A stretch of DNA of 64,000 nucleotides from Onchocerca lupi. Its lineage: Eukaryota > Nematoda > Chromadorea > Rhabditida > Onchocercidae. The DNA is taken from the NCBI GenBank assembly GCA_028564675.1, contig JAOVVO010000182.1:59403-123402 (forward strand). The letters run 5' to 3'. The notes beneath the pieces are model-generated. The model made no database searches. It was not told the origin of the DNA and was given only the letters and a program-made list of their open reading frames with translations. Both the position numbers and the translations under genes were made by a program. Below are positions 46,901-63,615 of the stretch, piece after piece. The first letter of the stretch is position 1; each line of letters opens with the position of its first letter.

Positions 46901-49106
46901 TAATTGTTAGTTTTATTTTAAGGAAAGGATAAAAAATTTTCCCAAAAATTTTTTCATCGAATTTCAATATTATAAATTTTAATATGCAAAACCATATACA
47001 AGCCGATAATATTATAAAATGTCAAAATTGAAACTAAATTTGAAATTCGAATATTAAAGTGAGATACAGTTAAACTGAAATTTTGAATATAGAAATCAAA
47101 TAATGTCAGATTTGAAATTAAATATGAAACCTGAATACCAAGATACAATACGGCTAGAATTGAAACTGAAATGTCCGATGAAACAAAGTCATATTTGAAG
47201 CTAAGGATGAAATTCGAATATCAAAATGAAATACAATTCTTCAAGTACTGCTATCATCACTATTGCTGAAAAAATTGTTGGGAAGGATCGTACAGATGGA
47301 ATATCGGTAAATTAATTTTGATTATCAATTCTCACATCAAATCAATATTACTGAAATTGAATAACTAATTGATTGATCTTACATGTATATATATATATCG
47401 AATTGAATATGAATATATATTAGCAAGTTTGATTTCGTTCACATTTTCATTTAAATAATCTTCAATGCATGCTTGAAACAGAAGCATATGGGAAATAAAA
47501 AAGAATAACACACTTGGCTTCCTTTTTCTTTTTTTAAATGCTGAATATCTTCGCTTGGATATGATTAAATATCATTTAAAAATTTTTTTCATTCTTTTCT
47601 CTTCATACATTGCATTGTTTCTTTTTTGGGAAAATAATGGAAGTCATCAAGAAAAAAAAAGGAATTATCCATTCTTATTTGCGTAGCAAACTATTCAACT
47701 AATCAAATATGCAAATTATTCCCCTAATCAATTATTTATTCGCTATTAATATTTGCATTAGAATAATTAATTTTTCATTGAGAAATGAATTCTACAAACA
47801 TAAAAAAATAAAATTTAAAATAATGCGAAATAACGATTTATCAAAATAGAAACAAATGAATTAATTAAATTTAAACAATTTAATAAATTCATAATCCGTT
47901 AAAAAAAGATAAATCGAGCTAATGATACCGTTATTACTTATATGATTCTTTTACATCATTTCTCATACTGACATAATCAAAATCCTGAAGTTGGTAAATT
48001 ATTTCAATTTACTGATTTTTCGCAGTATACGGTATTATTTTACAGAAATGGATGATAGATTTTTGGCACTTATTATGAACAGTACACACTTTTTTTTTGT
48101 ATGAAAAGAAATGATTGGACATCAGGTATATTAAAGAAATGATGAGTTGAGTAGGAAAAGAAAAATGAAAAAAAAAAAAGATGAGCGGAAGAGAAAAAAA
48201 ATGCCTATTTGCTGAAATAAAAATATCCATTATTTTTGCAAAAAAAAGACAATTTCAACAATAGGAAGCGAAGAAATGGATTAAAGAAATAGGTTGTGAT
48301 AATAATGAAAATGATGATAAAGCAATGATAATAAGCGCAATGATTAGAATGAATGAAAAAAACTTGAAATTTCGTAATTTTCGGCTAAAGATTATCATAG
48401 CGATGAAAACCACTAGATGGCGAAAGAAGCGGAAGGATGAAGGAAATGAAAAAAAGTGCTGGTAGAAAGATCAACCGGTTTTTAACGAATTTCATCAAAA
48501 TGAAATTTTGATTGTTAATAAATGAAAGAAAGAATGGGCGAAAGGAAAAATTTCCGCTCTATCACTTCTCTTCCTCCTTCCTTATCATATCTATTGCGTA
48601 ATGTCTACCTGGCAATATAAAAAAAAGAAAAAAAAAAGGAAAAAAGTGAAGCCATAAATAGCGTAGAAAATTAGTGCAGTCATTTCATTCCAGTAAACGA
48701 AATGACCATCTCTGACTAAATATTTGATTAAATTTGGATTTCAAATTATTACAGTTTTGCTTAATTACATTTATTAGATATTAATATGATACTTATCAGT
48801 TAAATATATTTGTTAATAAAATTTTAATTTAGTCTAATTAGTATGCAGATATACTTTTTCAATCATTATAAACTATTCGATATCAGACTTTATATGTATT
48901 ATATAATTTGATTGTAATTTATTTGTATTGTATGATTTCATTATATGATATCTACATAATCATATTTATTTCATGTTTACCAGTTTATTCAACACTTTCC
49001 AAAAAGGAAACAGTCGTATGCTTGCCGAAGCATATAATTGTAAATAATAAATCATATTAAAATTTAGTTTCAGTGAAATTGACAAGCATCTGCAATTTAA
49101 CAAAGC
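37997..49106. other. 11-kb gene-free AT-rich interval
   Basis: No gene family was recognised on either strand. The longest ORF (43430-43774, 114 codons, without an ATG at its start, Phe/Ile/Lys-rich) looks like composition-driven chance. A 26-codon ORF at 40489 ends in a good donor (GTAAGC at about 40567) but no matching next exon was found. Short simple repeats include (TA) runs near 38264, 44240 and 47390. A GC-richer patch at about 48410-48480 (CACTAGATGGCGAAAGAAGC) has no interpretation. It may hold distal regulatory DNA or eroded repeats. Confidence 0.6.
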
Positions 49107-52100
49107 ATGAATAATTGTCGTACTCTCATATTTATAATATGTTTCACTGGTAAGACTCTTTTTTTTTTCTTTTTTTAAATAATTGATAATTTAAAAATCT
49201 TTTGCAAGTAACCATTAGCATTTTTTGTCACTGAGATCAATTAAAATCGATTTCACCATGGTTTTATGATCAAATTGCTTTTATGGTTTTAGTAGAGAAG
49301 TTAAATTTAAATTAGTCAAATTTGATCGATTCAAGTTTGCACAATGATTTATGACATAATGCATAAATAATTCATCTTTTCAAACAAAATTGTTCAAATT
49401 TATCGATTATTAATGAAGAAAAAACATTTTTTACTTTTTAAAAAATGATCCTTTCTTTTTTTCTTTTTTTATTTTTACATGAAAAATTGTTGAAAAAAGT
49501 AGTAAAAATTGAAAGAATCTCAATAAAAGTTTCATTTTTTACAATCTTTTTGAACAATGAATGAAAAAGAACAACAAAATCATTTGTCAGTTTTTTTTTC
49601 AGTTAGGAAATTTCGTTCGTATTTTAAATACCTCAATTAGTACTTCAATTTAAATACTTCAATTTTTGTACTTTTTTACTAATTGAAGTATAAAATACTT
49701 CAATTAGTAAAAAAGTATAAAAATTTTACAAGATGTTCCATGGAATTCTTTCAATTATACTCTTTCTTGATTAAATTTAAGAATGTATTTTAACTTATCA
49801 TGTCTAATTTAATTGTAAAGCATTTTTTCACTCGATATCTAAACTTTAAATGGAAAGAATTATCCAAAGTTGACATTTAAATTTTGGTGGGAAGTGAAAC
49901 TGTGACATGTACTTTTGAAATGAATTAAATTTTAAGTTTTTGTTCAAAAAATTTGACCAATCATTTAAATGAAGAGATGCTTCATGGTCATTCAATTTAT
50001 GCATTGACTGAAGTTATCAGTTGCTGAACTGATCGATGCTACTAAAATTGGATAATATAAAGAATATTAAAATGTCATTCTCAAAGCAATACCCAATTTT
50101 TACAGTAAACATCAGCTCATTTACATAAAATGGATATTTAATAGCTTTAATTTATTTTTAAATAATTAATGATAAAAATTATTGAAGAAAGCCCAAAAAA
50201 TTTCTGATTTGCAAATTATTTGCAGCTGCATTATGCCGTGTATGTGACGATGGATGGCGTTATTCACCACATTCTCGAAAATGTTATAAACTTTTCACCA
50301 GACCAATGACTTGGACTGAAGCTGAATTTCATTGTCGAATGCAAAGAAGTAATCAATTGTCGGTACATAATTCGAGAGAGAATAGATTTTTTAAAGGTAC
50401 CACTATATTTTTTTCTTTTTTATTTGTAATATTAATGGATGATTTTACTGACAAATTCGAAATGAAATATTAAGACTTTTCCTTTAATTTTCTTTTTATA
50501 AATAAAATTTCCTTTATTTTTTCATTTATAAGTGAAATTACTTAGAAACAGTATTGCTAATGAGAAAAATTTCCTGGAAATTGTTAGGTAAGCGTATTAA
50601 AAGTTATTCTAAAGCTACTATCTTATCAAAATTTTATCAGAAATTAATTTCAGTTTATCAGCAATAAAAAAAAAGTTCCACTGTTGCAGAAAATTGTTGC
50701 AAAAAAAAAAAAAGTTGATGCACATTATTAATGTCATTAATATAATAATTTGTCGGATTCTTTCAATGTGATATAACCGTCAAGCAATTAAACCTAACTA
50801 TAGCTATAGATATAAAAATAATAGAAAAAACAATGAATGTAGCGAATATAACAATATTAGTAATGTTAATTTTAGTACAAATCAATGCAATTGAAAGAAA
50901 AAGTTGCACTATCATAGTACCTATATTAATACATAGCACTAATTTTTTTTCCAAACAATATGATAAAAAGTAATCAAATTATTAAATGATTTAACAATTC
51001 AATTCAAGCGTTAGATTAGAATTGCAGAAAAAAATTACCGTATATACAAAGTTCAATTAAACCAATTTTCGTGAAAAAATAGTATAACAAACCCAAAAAA
51101 AAGATGTATGCATTTACGATATACTTATTTTGGCTAAGAAATTAGTGCAAATATTCATGAAAAAATAAGGAAGTAACAAGTTTAAGAAAAGAGAATATAT
51201 CATAGATATATTATATTAGGATATATATATTTTGGCAAGTAAAATCAAAAAAGAAACCCGTTACTAATTAAAATCAAAAAACAAATTCGTTATTAATTGA
51301 AATCGAAAAAGATTACTAATTAAAGCTAAATTTATCATTGTTGTCAATGAACAAATATAATACATTTTTCACATTACCATATAATCTTGATAGTGAGATT
51401 AAATTATTATTTTTTCTATGATTACTCGTTCTGCAACTTTTGTATTATTTCAGAAATAGCTCGCGATGTATCTGAAATTTGGCTTGGTAGCGCAAAATTT
51501 AGCGATTTGATTGGATACGAATGGTCTGACAAAACATCCTATAATTTTAGGGGCTGGAAAAATGGTTTGCTCTTAATTATTATTCTTTTTACCTTAATAT
51601 CGATTATAATTGATAAAAATGACGAATCTAGAAATTTGTTAATAAATTTAATTGAAATAGTTACAGCGTAATAATTTTCTTTCTTTTTTTCTTCCAAACA
51701 AAAATCCATGAATGATTTGCTTACTTATAAGCCAATATTCTGCAGTATTTAATAATTTTGCTTTAACTATCATAAAGCAACAATTACTGTTATTGTAATA
51801 GTCTTATCATGTCCAATAATGATTCATAATTAGTTAATAAAATAATTTGATTGAAATTTGCAGCTTTTTTTCAATATGAACAATAAAAAATTGAAAAGTT
51901 GCATAAAATCATTGTTAAAATTTATAGGTCGACCACCGGTAACTAAATCAACTCAGCCATGCACCAAAATGAATGTCACAAATGGTGAATGGTTTCAAAG
52001 TTGCTGTCGAAAACCTGCACCATATATTTGTCAAAAAAATCCGCAAACTGTCAATTATGCCAGCAATAAGCAGGTAATTATTTGAGAATCTATACTTTTT

Positions 52101-52445
52101 GTAGACTTCTTTCTAAAGTCATCATTCGAGCATCATCACTTTATGTAAAAAGAAAAGTTTCCCAATTGCAATTGTAAAAAAACGATGATCAATATTGCTA
52201 TCCTTTAGCATTACAGCTTACTAGATCATACTATATACCAGATATTTCTGTTGTAGGAGTATACATGCATTTATTCCTCTAGAAAATGACGCTTGAATGG
52301 TTTTTTTTTTTTTTTTTTTTTTTTTTAAATGATAAGGATGTCTCATCACGTAGTAGCTTATAATTTCATATTTTTGTTGCAGAATGATGAGACGATTGCG
52401 AAAAACTCTGCTTTTGAACAATTGCGATTTTTATTGCGGAAATAG
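49107..52445 (+). CDS. Secreted C-type lectin-domain protein, 5 exons
   Basis: Exons: 49107-49149, 50226-50396, 51454-51564, 51928-52073, 52383-52445; 177 aa. Exon 1 encodes a signal peptide (RTLIFIICFTG). A single CTLD follows: CDDGWRYSPHSRKCYKLF, TWTEAEFHCR, QLSVHNSRENRFF, then IWLGSAKF (the WIGL motif), YNFRGWKNG, and a C-terminal block TNGEWFQSCC...PYICQK with the expected Cys. Neither EPN nor QPD is present where the sugar-binding Ca2+ loop would be (GRPPVTKSTQP), nor a WND motif, so classical Ca2+-dependent sugar binding is unlikely. It resembles the many small secreted CLEC proteins of nematodes, some of them secretory products at the host interface (inference). Exons 3-5 lie between long inverted repeats; intron 2 is 1057 bp and contains the left arm. 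Confidence 0.88.
49661..49725 (+). ncRNA. Perfect 30-bp hairpin in lectin intron 1 (candidate small-RNA precursor)
   Basis: Arms 49661-49690 and 49696-49725 are reverse complements over 30 nt with a 5-nt loop (TAAAA). The one non-Watson-Crick position (G at 49668 opposite T at 49718) is a G-U pair in the plus-strand RNA. The arm includes TACTTTTTTACTAATTGAAG. Length and full pairing resemble a short hairpin RNA precursor, although real animal microRNA precursors usually carry bulges. TACTTCAATT also occurs twice just upstream, so it may have arisen from local inverted duplication. Expression is unknown. Confidence 0.35.
50750..51322 (+). repeat. 573-bp inverted repeat, left arm (lectin intron 2)
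   Basis: This arm is the reverse complement of 52754-53326. Coordinates of paired positions sum to 104076 at both the outer (TGTCGGATTC) and the inner (GATTACTAATTA) ends, so the arms have equal length with no net indel. By eye they differ at only a few positions (for example A versus G in the ATTAGGATATAT region near 51218). It lies wholly inside intron 2 of the lectin gene. A 63-codon hydrophobic ORF without an ATG at its start lies on the minus strand of this arm and is mirrored in the other. Confidence 0.97.
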
Positions 52446-52637
52446 TAACAAATATTGCCATCTAACAATATTATTTTCATGTTTGAAAATTCGCTTTATG
52501 CCTTAATTTAGTGACATTTCAAATTATTATCGAATATTTCTTTTTTCGGATCCATTTGCATTACCTGCAAATGTTAACACATGTAACTATGATTAGAAAA
52601 ACTCAAGTTCCGAAATCCTGAAATCATTTTTAGCAAG

Positions 52638-52643
52638 AATAAA
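52638..52643 (+). terminator. AATAAA polyadenylation signal for the C-type lectin
   Basis: AATAAA lies 193 nt after the lectin stop and 110 nt before the right inverted-repeat arm. If used, the mature mRNA ends before that arm. Confidence 0.4.
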
Positions 52644-52753
52644 GAAAATCAAATTTTAAAAATAAATTTTAAAAAAATTATTGCATTTTAGATAAGTGAT
52701 AGAATTTAGAACTAAAAAGAAACCGAAGGACAATTTATAACACATCTTTGAAT

Positions 52754-53326
52754 TAATTAGTAATCTTTTTCGATTTCAATTAATAACGAATTTGTTTTTT
52801 GATTTTAATTAGTAACGGGTTTCTTTTTTGATTTTACTTGCCAAAATATATATACCCTAATATAATATATCTATGATATATTCTCTTTTCTTAAACTTGT
52901 TACTTCCTTATTTTTTCATGAATATTTGCACTAATTTCTTAGCCAAAATAAGTATATCGTAAATGCATACATCTTTTTTTTGGGTTTGTTATACTATTTT
53001 TTCACGAAAATTGGTTTAATTGAACTTTGTATATACGGTAATTTTTTTCTGCAATTCTAATCTAACGCTTGAATTGAATTGTTAAATCATTTAATAATTT
53101 GATTACTTTTTATCATATTGTTTGGAAAAAAAATTAGTGCTATGTATTAATATAGGTACTATGATAGTGCAACTTTTTCTTTCAATTGCATTGATTTGTA
53201 CTAAAATTAACATTACTAATATTGTTATATTCGCTACATTCATTGTTTTTTCTATTATTTTTATATCTATAGCTATAGTTAGGTTTAATTGCTTGACGGT
53301 TATATCACATTGAAAGAATCCGACAA
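52754..53326 (-). repeat. 573-bp inverted repeat, right arm (lectin 3' flank)
   Basis: Reverse complement of 50750-51322. The spacer between the arms (51323-52753, 1431 bp) holds lectin exons 3-5. Outside the arms the flanks diverge at once (AATAAT before the left arm, TTTCGT after the right arm), and no target-site duplication is evident. Confidence 0.97.
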
Positions 53327-55360
53327 TTTCGTCTTTTTTGTTAATTTTTATGACGAATTGAAATATCTGAACAAACACCATCATTCGTATATAACATTCA
53401 GTTTTGAATGTCAAATTAACTTCAGTTAATCATCAACTTTTATTGAATAAAATGAGCAGGAATTTTATACATAAAATTCATCATCGAATGCACGATTCGG
53501 ACAATTCTCAAATTTCAAATTTCATAAGATCATTTTCCAAAATGTTCTAATTGCCCTTAATTCAGATGAATATAAGAGATAAGCATCATAAAAAAAGGAT
53601 GGCAATAGATTATTGTTGATAAATCAAAAAAACTAATTTCGGAAATCATTTCATCGAAAAATTGAACATTTTCAAAATTCCTTCAATGAATACGCATTCT
53701 TTTGAAATTTCAACCAAATCAACATGAAATTTAGTTAAAATAATTGAAACATATTTTCTGCACATAATATAAACAAGATAAACTACCTTAGCAAAAGCCA
53801 TCTCATTTTTTTAAAGGAAAATTTTCGAACTTAATTTTTTAAACTATTAAACCAAAATAAAATAAGCTTACATCAACATCCATCATATCAATAACATCAA
53901 AGGACTAAAAGACACTTCTGGATAAAATAATCTTGCTGCAAATCTTCCATTTTTCATTTCTCTTGTTACTGTTGTCGTGTTTGTTGGTAAGAGTAAGGAT
54001 AATGTTACTTGCTATGTTATATTCTACATTTGATGCAACATTATGCTTGATGTTTGAAATAATTAATTTCGACAAAATCAGCTTAAAAATTCATTTTTCA
54101 TTTATTGACAACTGCTTATTTATTGTAGCTGAAAAACTGCTCAACTATTATAAAAAAAGATAGTCATATAATGTAGCACTGAAAGATAAAGATTATTGAC
54201 TCATTTTTAATTAACAATTAATATTCTTCTTACTATATTATAGACACGAATACCTTTATAAAAATAATATCTAATTTATTACTAATTCCATTGCTTAAGT
54301 TATTAGAAAGTTCTTATACACCAACATATTCTTCTTGCAGATCATAGTTAAAAATGGTAAATCTGAGAAAAATTTAATTTTGAAATCCAAAGCAATTAAA
54401 GCAGTATTTTATATGATTGATAAACACATATTCTGATGGACAAATGTGTCATCCACGGTTACACAAATGTATTTGCATATGAGCACAAAAAATTTACTTA
54501 AAAGTGTATAAACATTAAGAGCACTTCGTCACGATAATAAGAATAGAAAAAAAAAAGGTAATAAACAAATCAAAGCACTTGAAAGAAGGAAACAAGGAAG
54601 AATTGTACTATAAATATATGCGTAAAATATGATATGACGAAAAAGAGATAAAAATCAAAATGAAATATATGAGATGCAATAATAAAAATTGAATACCACC
54701 ACTTAATGTAAATTTTACGAAAAAAAGAAAATAAGCATAATAAATGCCGGTAGTACAGAAAAACTGGAATATATAATTCACACAAAGACGAGAAACACAA
54801 TGCTTAGGCAGTAGAGTAATTTATAAATTATAAACATAAATACCACTGAATCAAAGATCAACTTTTCGCTAAAAAAACTAATTGTGGAAAAATTAATAAA
54901 TAATGTTCCAAATAATTAATATATTATATCACATCGAAAATTAACTCGAAAAATTGCGTATTCAAAGCTTGCAAAGCTGGCAAAAAATCTAAAGAATTTC
55001 TATTACTTCATCTAATCAGTTTTCTTTCGTAAACGTATCCTAAATAATTTGAAATATCAATAAATTCAGATATGGTTGTCTGATTAATAAAAATGAATCT
55101 TCAAGGCGAAAATTACTTGAAGTTTCGGTTTTTTTCCATCGTTTTGGCAAAACCTGTTATTAGAAGAAGGAAGTTCTGCGCCAAAATTTTTCGAACATAA
55201 TCCCAGTTAAATCATTACACAGTATTAATTCTTAAGATTTGAAATTCGCAAAAATCGTGAATCGACTACATATTAAAACAAAAAATTTCTCTTAGTGCCT
55301 AAATTAAAACATAGTTCTGATCTCTTTTTTTTACTTTTGTAATAACTTGTGGCTACAGTT
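53327..55360. other. Spacer between lectin and PAK genes (convergent)
   Basis: AT-rich DNA between two genes that point at each other. A hydrophobic ORF at 53933-54163 (76 aa) has no similarity I recognise. Nothing else is seen; the 3' UTRs of both genes must end here. Confidence 0.6.
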
Positions 55361-60124
<4,764 letters not shown>

Positions 60125-60371
60125 TTTCTGGAAAATGAAAACGAAAATGGAATTTAGAATGAATTAATACCATGAATCAGTACTAGAATAATTAAATACT
60201 ATAATCCAAAATTTAATACTATGATCGAAAACCGGCATTATTTTCGAAAATAATTCAAAAAAAGCAAAAAACAAAAAAAAAAAAAAAACAATAAAAGAAA
60301 ATTAAGTGTTAAAAAATCGAGCATCTGTGAACAAATGCCGTTTCATAGACCAAACATGATTTATTATTTAC

Positions 60372-60900
60372 CTTGAGAAGAACTTTCGAAATTTAATTAC
60401 TTGAATTATTTGGTTCAGAACTATCCTTTCGCTTCGTAAATGTACTTCATTTTTTATTTTCTCTTCCTTATCCAAATTATATCGATCACCTCAAAATAAT
60501 CGAATAAAACTGATCGCTTCAATCGCTTAAGCCAAAAATTATGTTTTAAAATTTAATAACAACAATAATAACTGTACCAACTGACTAATAACTCGCGATT
60601 TAAAGCATCTGGTGGGCCAAGTAAAACAATACATTTTACTCTAATATTTTTGTTTCCTAAAAAATAATTTTATGTGCTTCTTTCTACAAAAAAAAAAAAT
60701 TACGCTATATTTTGTTAGTTACATTACGTCAGTTACTTATACTAAAGACTTGGCGAAAGATTTCCGCTTGATACAACTCCCAACACTTCCGAATCCCGAG
60801 ACTTCCAGACTTCATTCGTAACTAAACTCCACATCAAAGGCCGCGCGAGATAATATGAAATATGATAATCTCAACGCTTGGTAAAATACTGCAGGCTAGT
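60372..60900 (-). promoter_or_regulatory. Likely 5' UTR exon and promoter side of the PAK gene
   Basis: On the minus strand a strong donor (CTCAAG then GTAAAT) ends at 60372, and the first coding exon begins behind an acceptor at 60129-60128. A non-coding first exon ending at 60372 is therefore plausible. The stretch 60740-60870 is GC-richer (CCCGAGACTTCC, GGCCGCGCGAG) and could be the core promoter. No TATA box was assigned. Confidence 0.35.
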
Positions 60901-62792
60901 ACAATGCTCCAGACTCATACTACGGATCGTTTGATATTAAGGTGGAGCAGTTCAAATTGTTACAATCAGTTAACATAATAATTTATGATTAGTCTGATAT
61001 ACTTTAGTATTGCGAAGTTAGTACTATGATTCATTGTTAATATGGAGCGAATACGATATTTTTTGATTGAGAGATAACTAGATAATAAATCAAAATAATA
61101 CATAGCTTAAAAGAGACTTCAAATTTGATTTTTCAGTTTTTACTATATGAATTAGTGATGCAATCAATTTAATGTTAGTTTTATAATTAATTTAGTATCA
61201 GCCTTTATTTCCCATGAAAAGCTGTCAACCACATTCAAAGAATATGCATAATAATGCATTCTCCCTATCAAATAGAAATTATTTTTTAGATTATATTAAT
61301 ACAAAGAAGGAACTTTATTAACAGTAAATTAAATTTGTTTTATTTTCTTTCTTTGTTTTTTCTAATTGTTTTAATTTTTAATTGTTTCTTGATTTCCTTT
61401 TAATTTGTAATTGATAAAATCGTAGTTATATTTTCAATTTTTCCAAAATTTCTCCTATTTTTTTTTCTCTTTCTTTTTTGATTTAGAATTTATTTCAAAT
61501 TTTGAAATGTTCCGTCTAATTCATCTAATTTATCCCTTATTTGCAAAATGATCACTGTTATTTCAATCAGTATGGATGCAAAAAGTTAAAATCTATTATC
61601 ACTTGTTTACTGCAAGATAAAGCAATCAACTAGCAAATTGCATAACATTTATTGGTATTATAATGACAAAACATGACGTGTTTAGGATTTTGACGTCAAT
61701 AGCTTAATAGAGATTAGAGTTGAAGTAATTCCGTAGGACACGATATCGAGAATTAATTTAGCATGGGATAATATTCCATGGGATACAAAATGTGAGAATT
61801 GGAAGTTTTATAAGTTTATTGAATTTTTTCCTTTTTCTAAGTTTTTAGTTTTTTTTTTTCGCTTTTTTTTTAAAATCAGCAATTTATTTTCATTTATACA
61901 TGATAATAATGGAACAGTTATTTTATCTAATTTTCAAAGCTATTTATAATTTTTAAAAAAAGATTGAAGAAAATGCTCATTTTAAATGCGTTGGTATCAA
62001 TAATGATAATAACAATAACATTGATATTAAAATTTAAATCTGAATTACCTTCGATTTTTAAATACGTTGATTGCTGAAATTTTTATTGTTCTGGAAAAGA
62101 TTTCTTTTAAATTACTTTTTAAAAAACAATGAAGAAAAATCGATTTGATAAATATGAAGAATATTTCAAGATTCACTAGAAATAACATCAAATGAATTTT
62201 AATTTAAAACGCAAAAATAAGCAATGAATTCATCCTGAAATAGCTTGACAGTCAATATGATTAATGTAAAACAAAAATTCAATATTTAAAAAGAAGTGAC
62301 ATAGCAATTTTTTATTGATCATCAAAATTAATGATAGCTCATATGGATAAGAAATTGTAAATTAAATTTTTTATGCATGATGAATAAATTTTAATGTTCA
62401 AAGAAAGAATATTTGCATTAAAGAAGTTGATGAAATTTTTTCTTCAGGAAAATACTGATAATGACGAAGAAATCTCTGAGATACATCGAGAATAAAATAT
62501 AAAAAGAAGAGAATATTAGATGATAATTACTAGTGATCAGTAGTTAACAATGTTTTAAAAAAAGAAAAAAAAACGCCAAAAGAAATGGAAGATAAGCTAT
62601 TAGCAATAAGCAATAGGTATTATGATAAAAAGCAGCGGTGGATATTATTGACAAGTAATTACTAATAAATTGAAATAAGTTGAATTCTTTCGATTATTTA
62701 TATTTTAAAATACTAAAATTCGGACTTTAAAATTGTCTTCCACTGACTGAATCCTAAGACTAAACAAGTTTAAATTTCTATCTGTTTGATAA
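60901..62792. other. Intergenic, nothing recognised
   Basis: AT-rich DNA upstream of the PAK gene with no sustained ORF, repeat array or conserved block that I could identify. Confidence 0.6.
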
Positions 62793-62922
62793 GTTGTGTC
62801 AAAATTTCAAAGCAATAGGTAAGGATTTTTCGATATCTAAGATTTTGAATCAATGTGGATAAGCTCGTTTTTAAGAAGTTTCGGAGGTTTAAGATTTTGA
62901 GCAAACAAACATTGATGTTTTT
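62793..62922 (+). repeat. Dispersed repeat copy B (about 130 bp)
   Basis: Second copy of the repeat at 121-250, same orientation. It shares GCAATAGGTAAGGA, CGATATCTAAGATTTTGAAT and GGTTTAAGATTTTGAGCAAA. Divergence between the copies is about 15% by eye. Confidence 0.75.
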
Positions 62923-63149
62923 AGTATTTACATAATTTAATTAATGTTTGATTGTCTAGATTTGGCATTGCTTAAGGAAGTTTAATTGTTTGAAAAATTT
63001 AGTAACACATAAACTGAATGTATCATAGTTTATCAGTTTTTCTTTTCTTTTTTTAAAGAACCGATAAAGAAGAATGTAAATTTTAGAACTTAAAAAAGGA
63101 ATGAATTTTATAAATTATAAATCTCAGAACATTTGAAAGGCTGTCGCCA

Positions 63150-63615
63150 ATCTTCTCTGACCGTGACAATAATTATGGGTTCTTGGATTCTCTTCTCGAT
63201 CTTCTCAATCGTGAAAAAGAGAGTTCTTCTTTCTTGTTGTGTTGTTCTCGAAACCTCAAGTTGGGTAATTAAACCTTTATTATGAAATATGATAACACGA
63301 CAATACACCACAAATACAATAATCAATACAACCAATTGACCTCGCGGTAGCACATCCTTTGACAATGATCCTACGGTCAGGATTCTCATTTATGGAGGGA
63401 GGATCCCGCTAGAAATTGATCCACAATGAGGCGCCATTTTTAGCGTATGAGAGCGCGTCTTTTTTGGCGCGTGACCTTGACTACAACAAAGAATAAAGTT
63501 ACAAACCCGTTTGACCTGTAAGCAAAGAAATATATCCACACAAACAAACAAGAGATACATTTGGAAAACAAAGAATCACTTCTTCCCTGGTACTCCTCCC
63601 GATTTCAGCGACAAA
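63150..63615 (+). mobile_element. Related arm of the long palindrome family
   Basis: This segment follows the right half of the palindrome (about 24000-24612) in order: a CGTGAC..TAATTATG..TTCT block; CTCGAAACCTCAAGTTGGGT then AATTAAACCTTTATTATGA (palindrome: CGAACCTCAAACTTGGTTAA then TTAAACCTTTATTATGA); a GGAGGATC block followed by a GCGCC-containing stretch; and AACAAAGAATCACTTCTTCC to GATTTCAGCGACA (palindrome: AACAAAGGAATCACTGGTTT to TATTTCAGCGACA). The middle is diverged and partly GC-rich (GAGGCGCCATTTTTAGCG, GAGCGCGTCTTTTTTGGCGCG). A second, inverted half was not found next to it, so this is a single arm of the same element family. Confidence 0.65.

Noticed and set aside
53122..53313. 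63-codon hydrophobic ORF repeated in both inverted arms
   Set aside because: Starts without ATG and follows AT-rich sequence; its duplication is explained by the inverted repeat.
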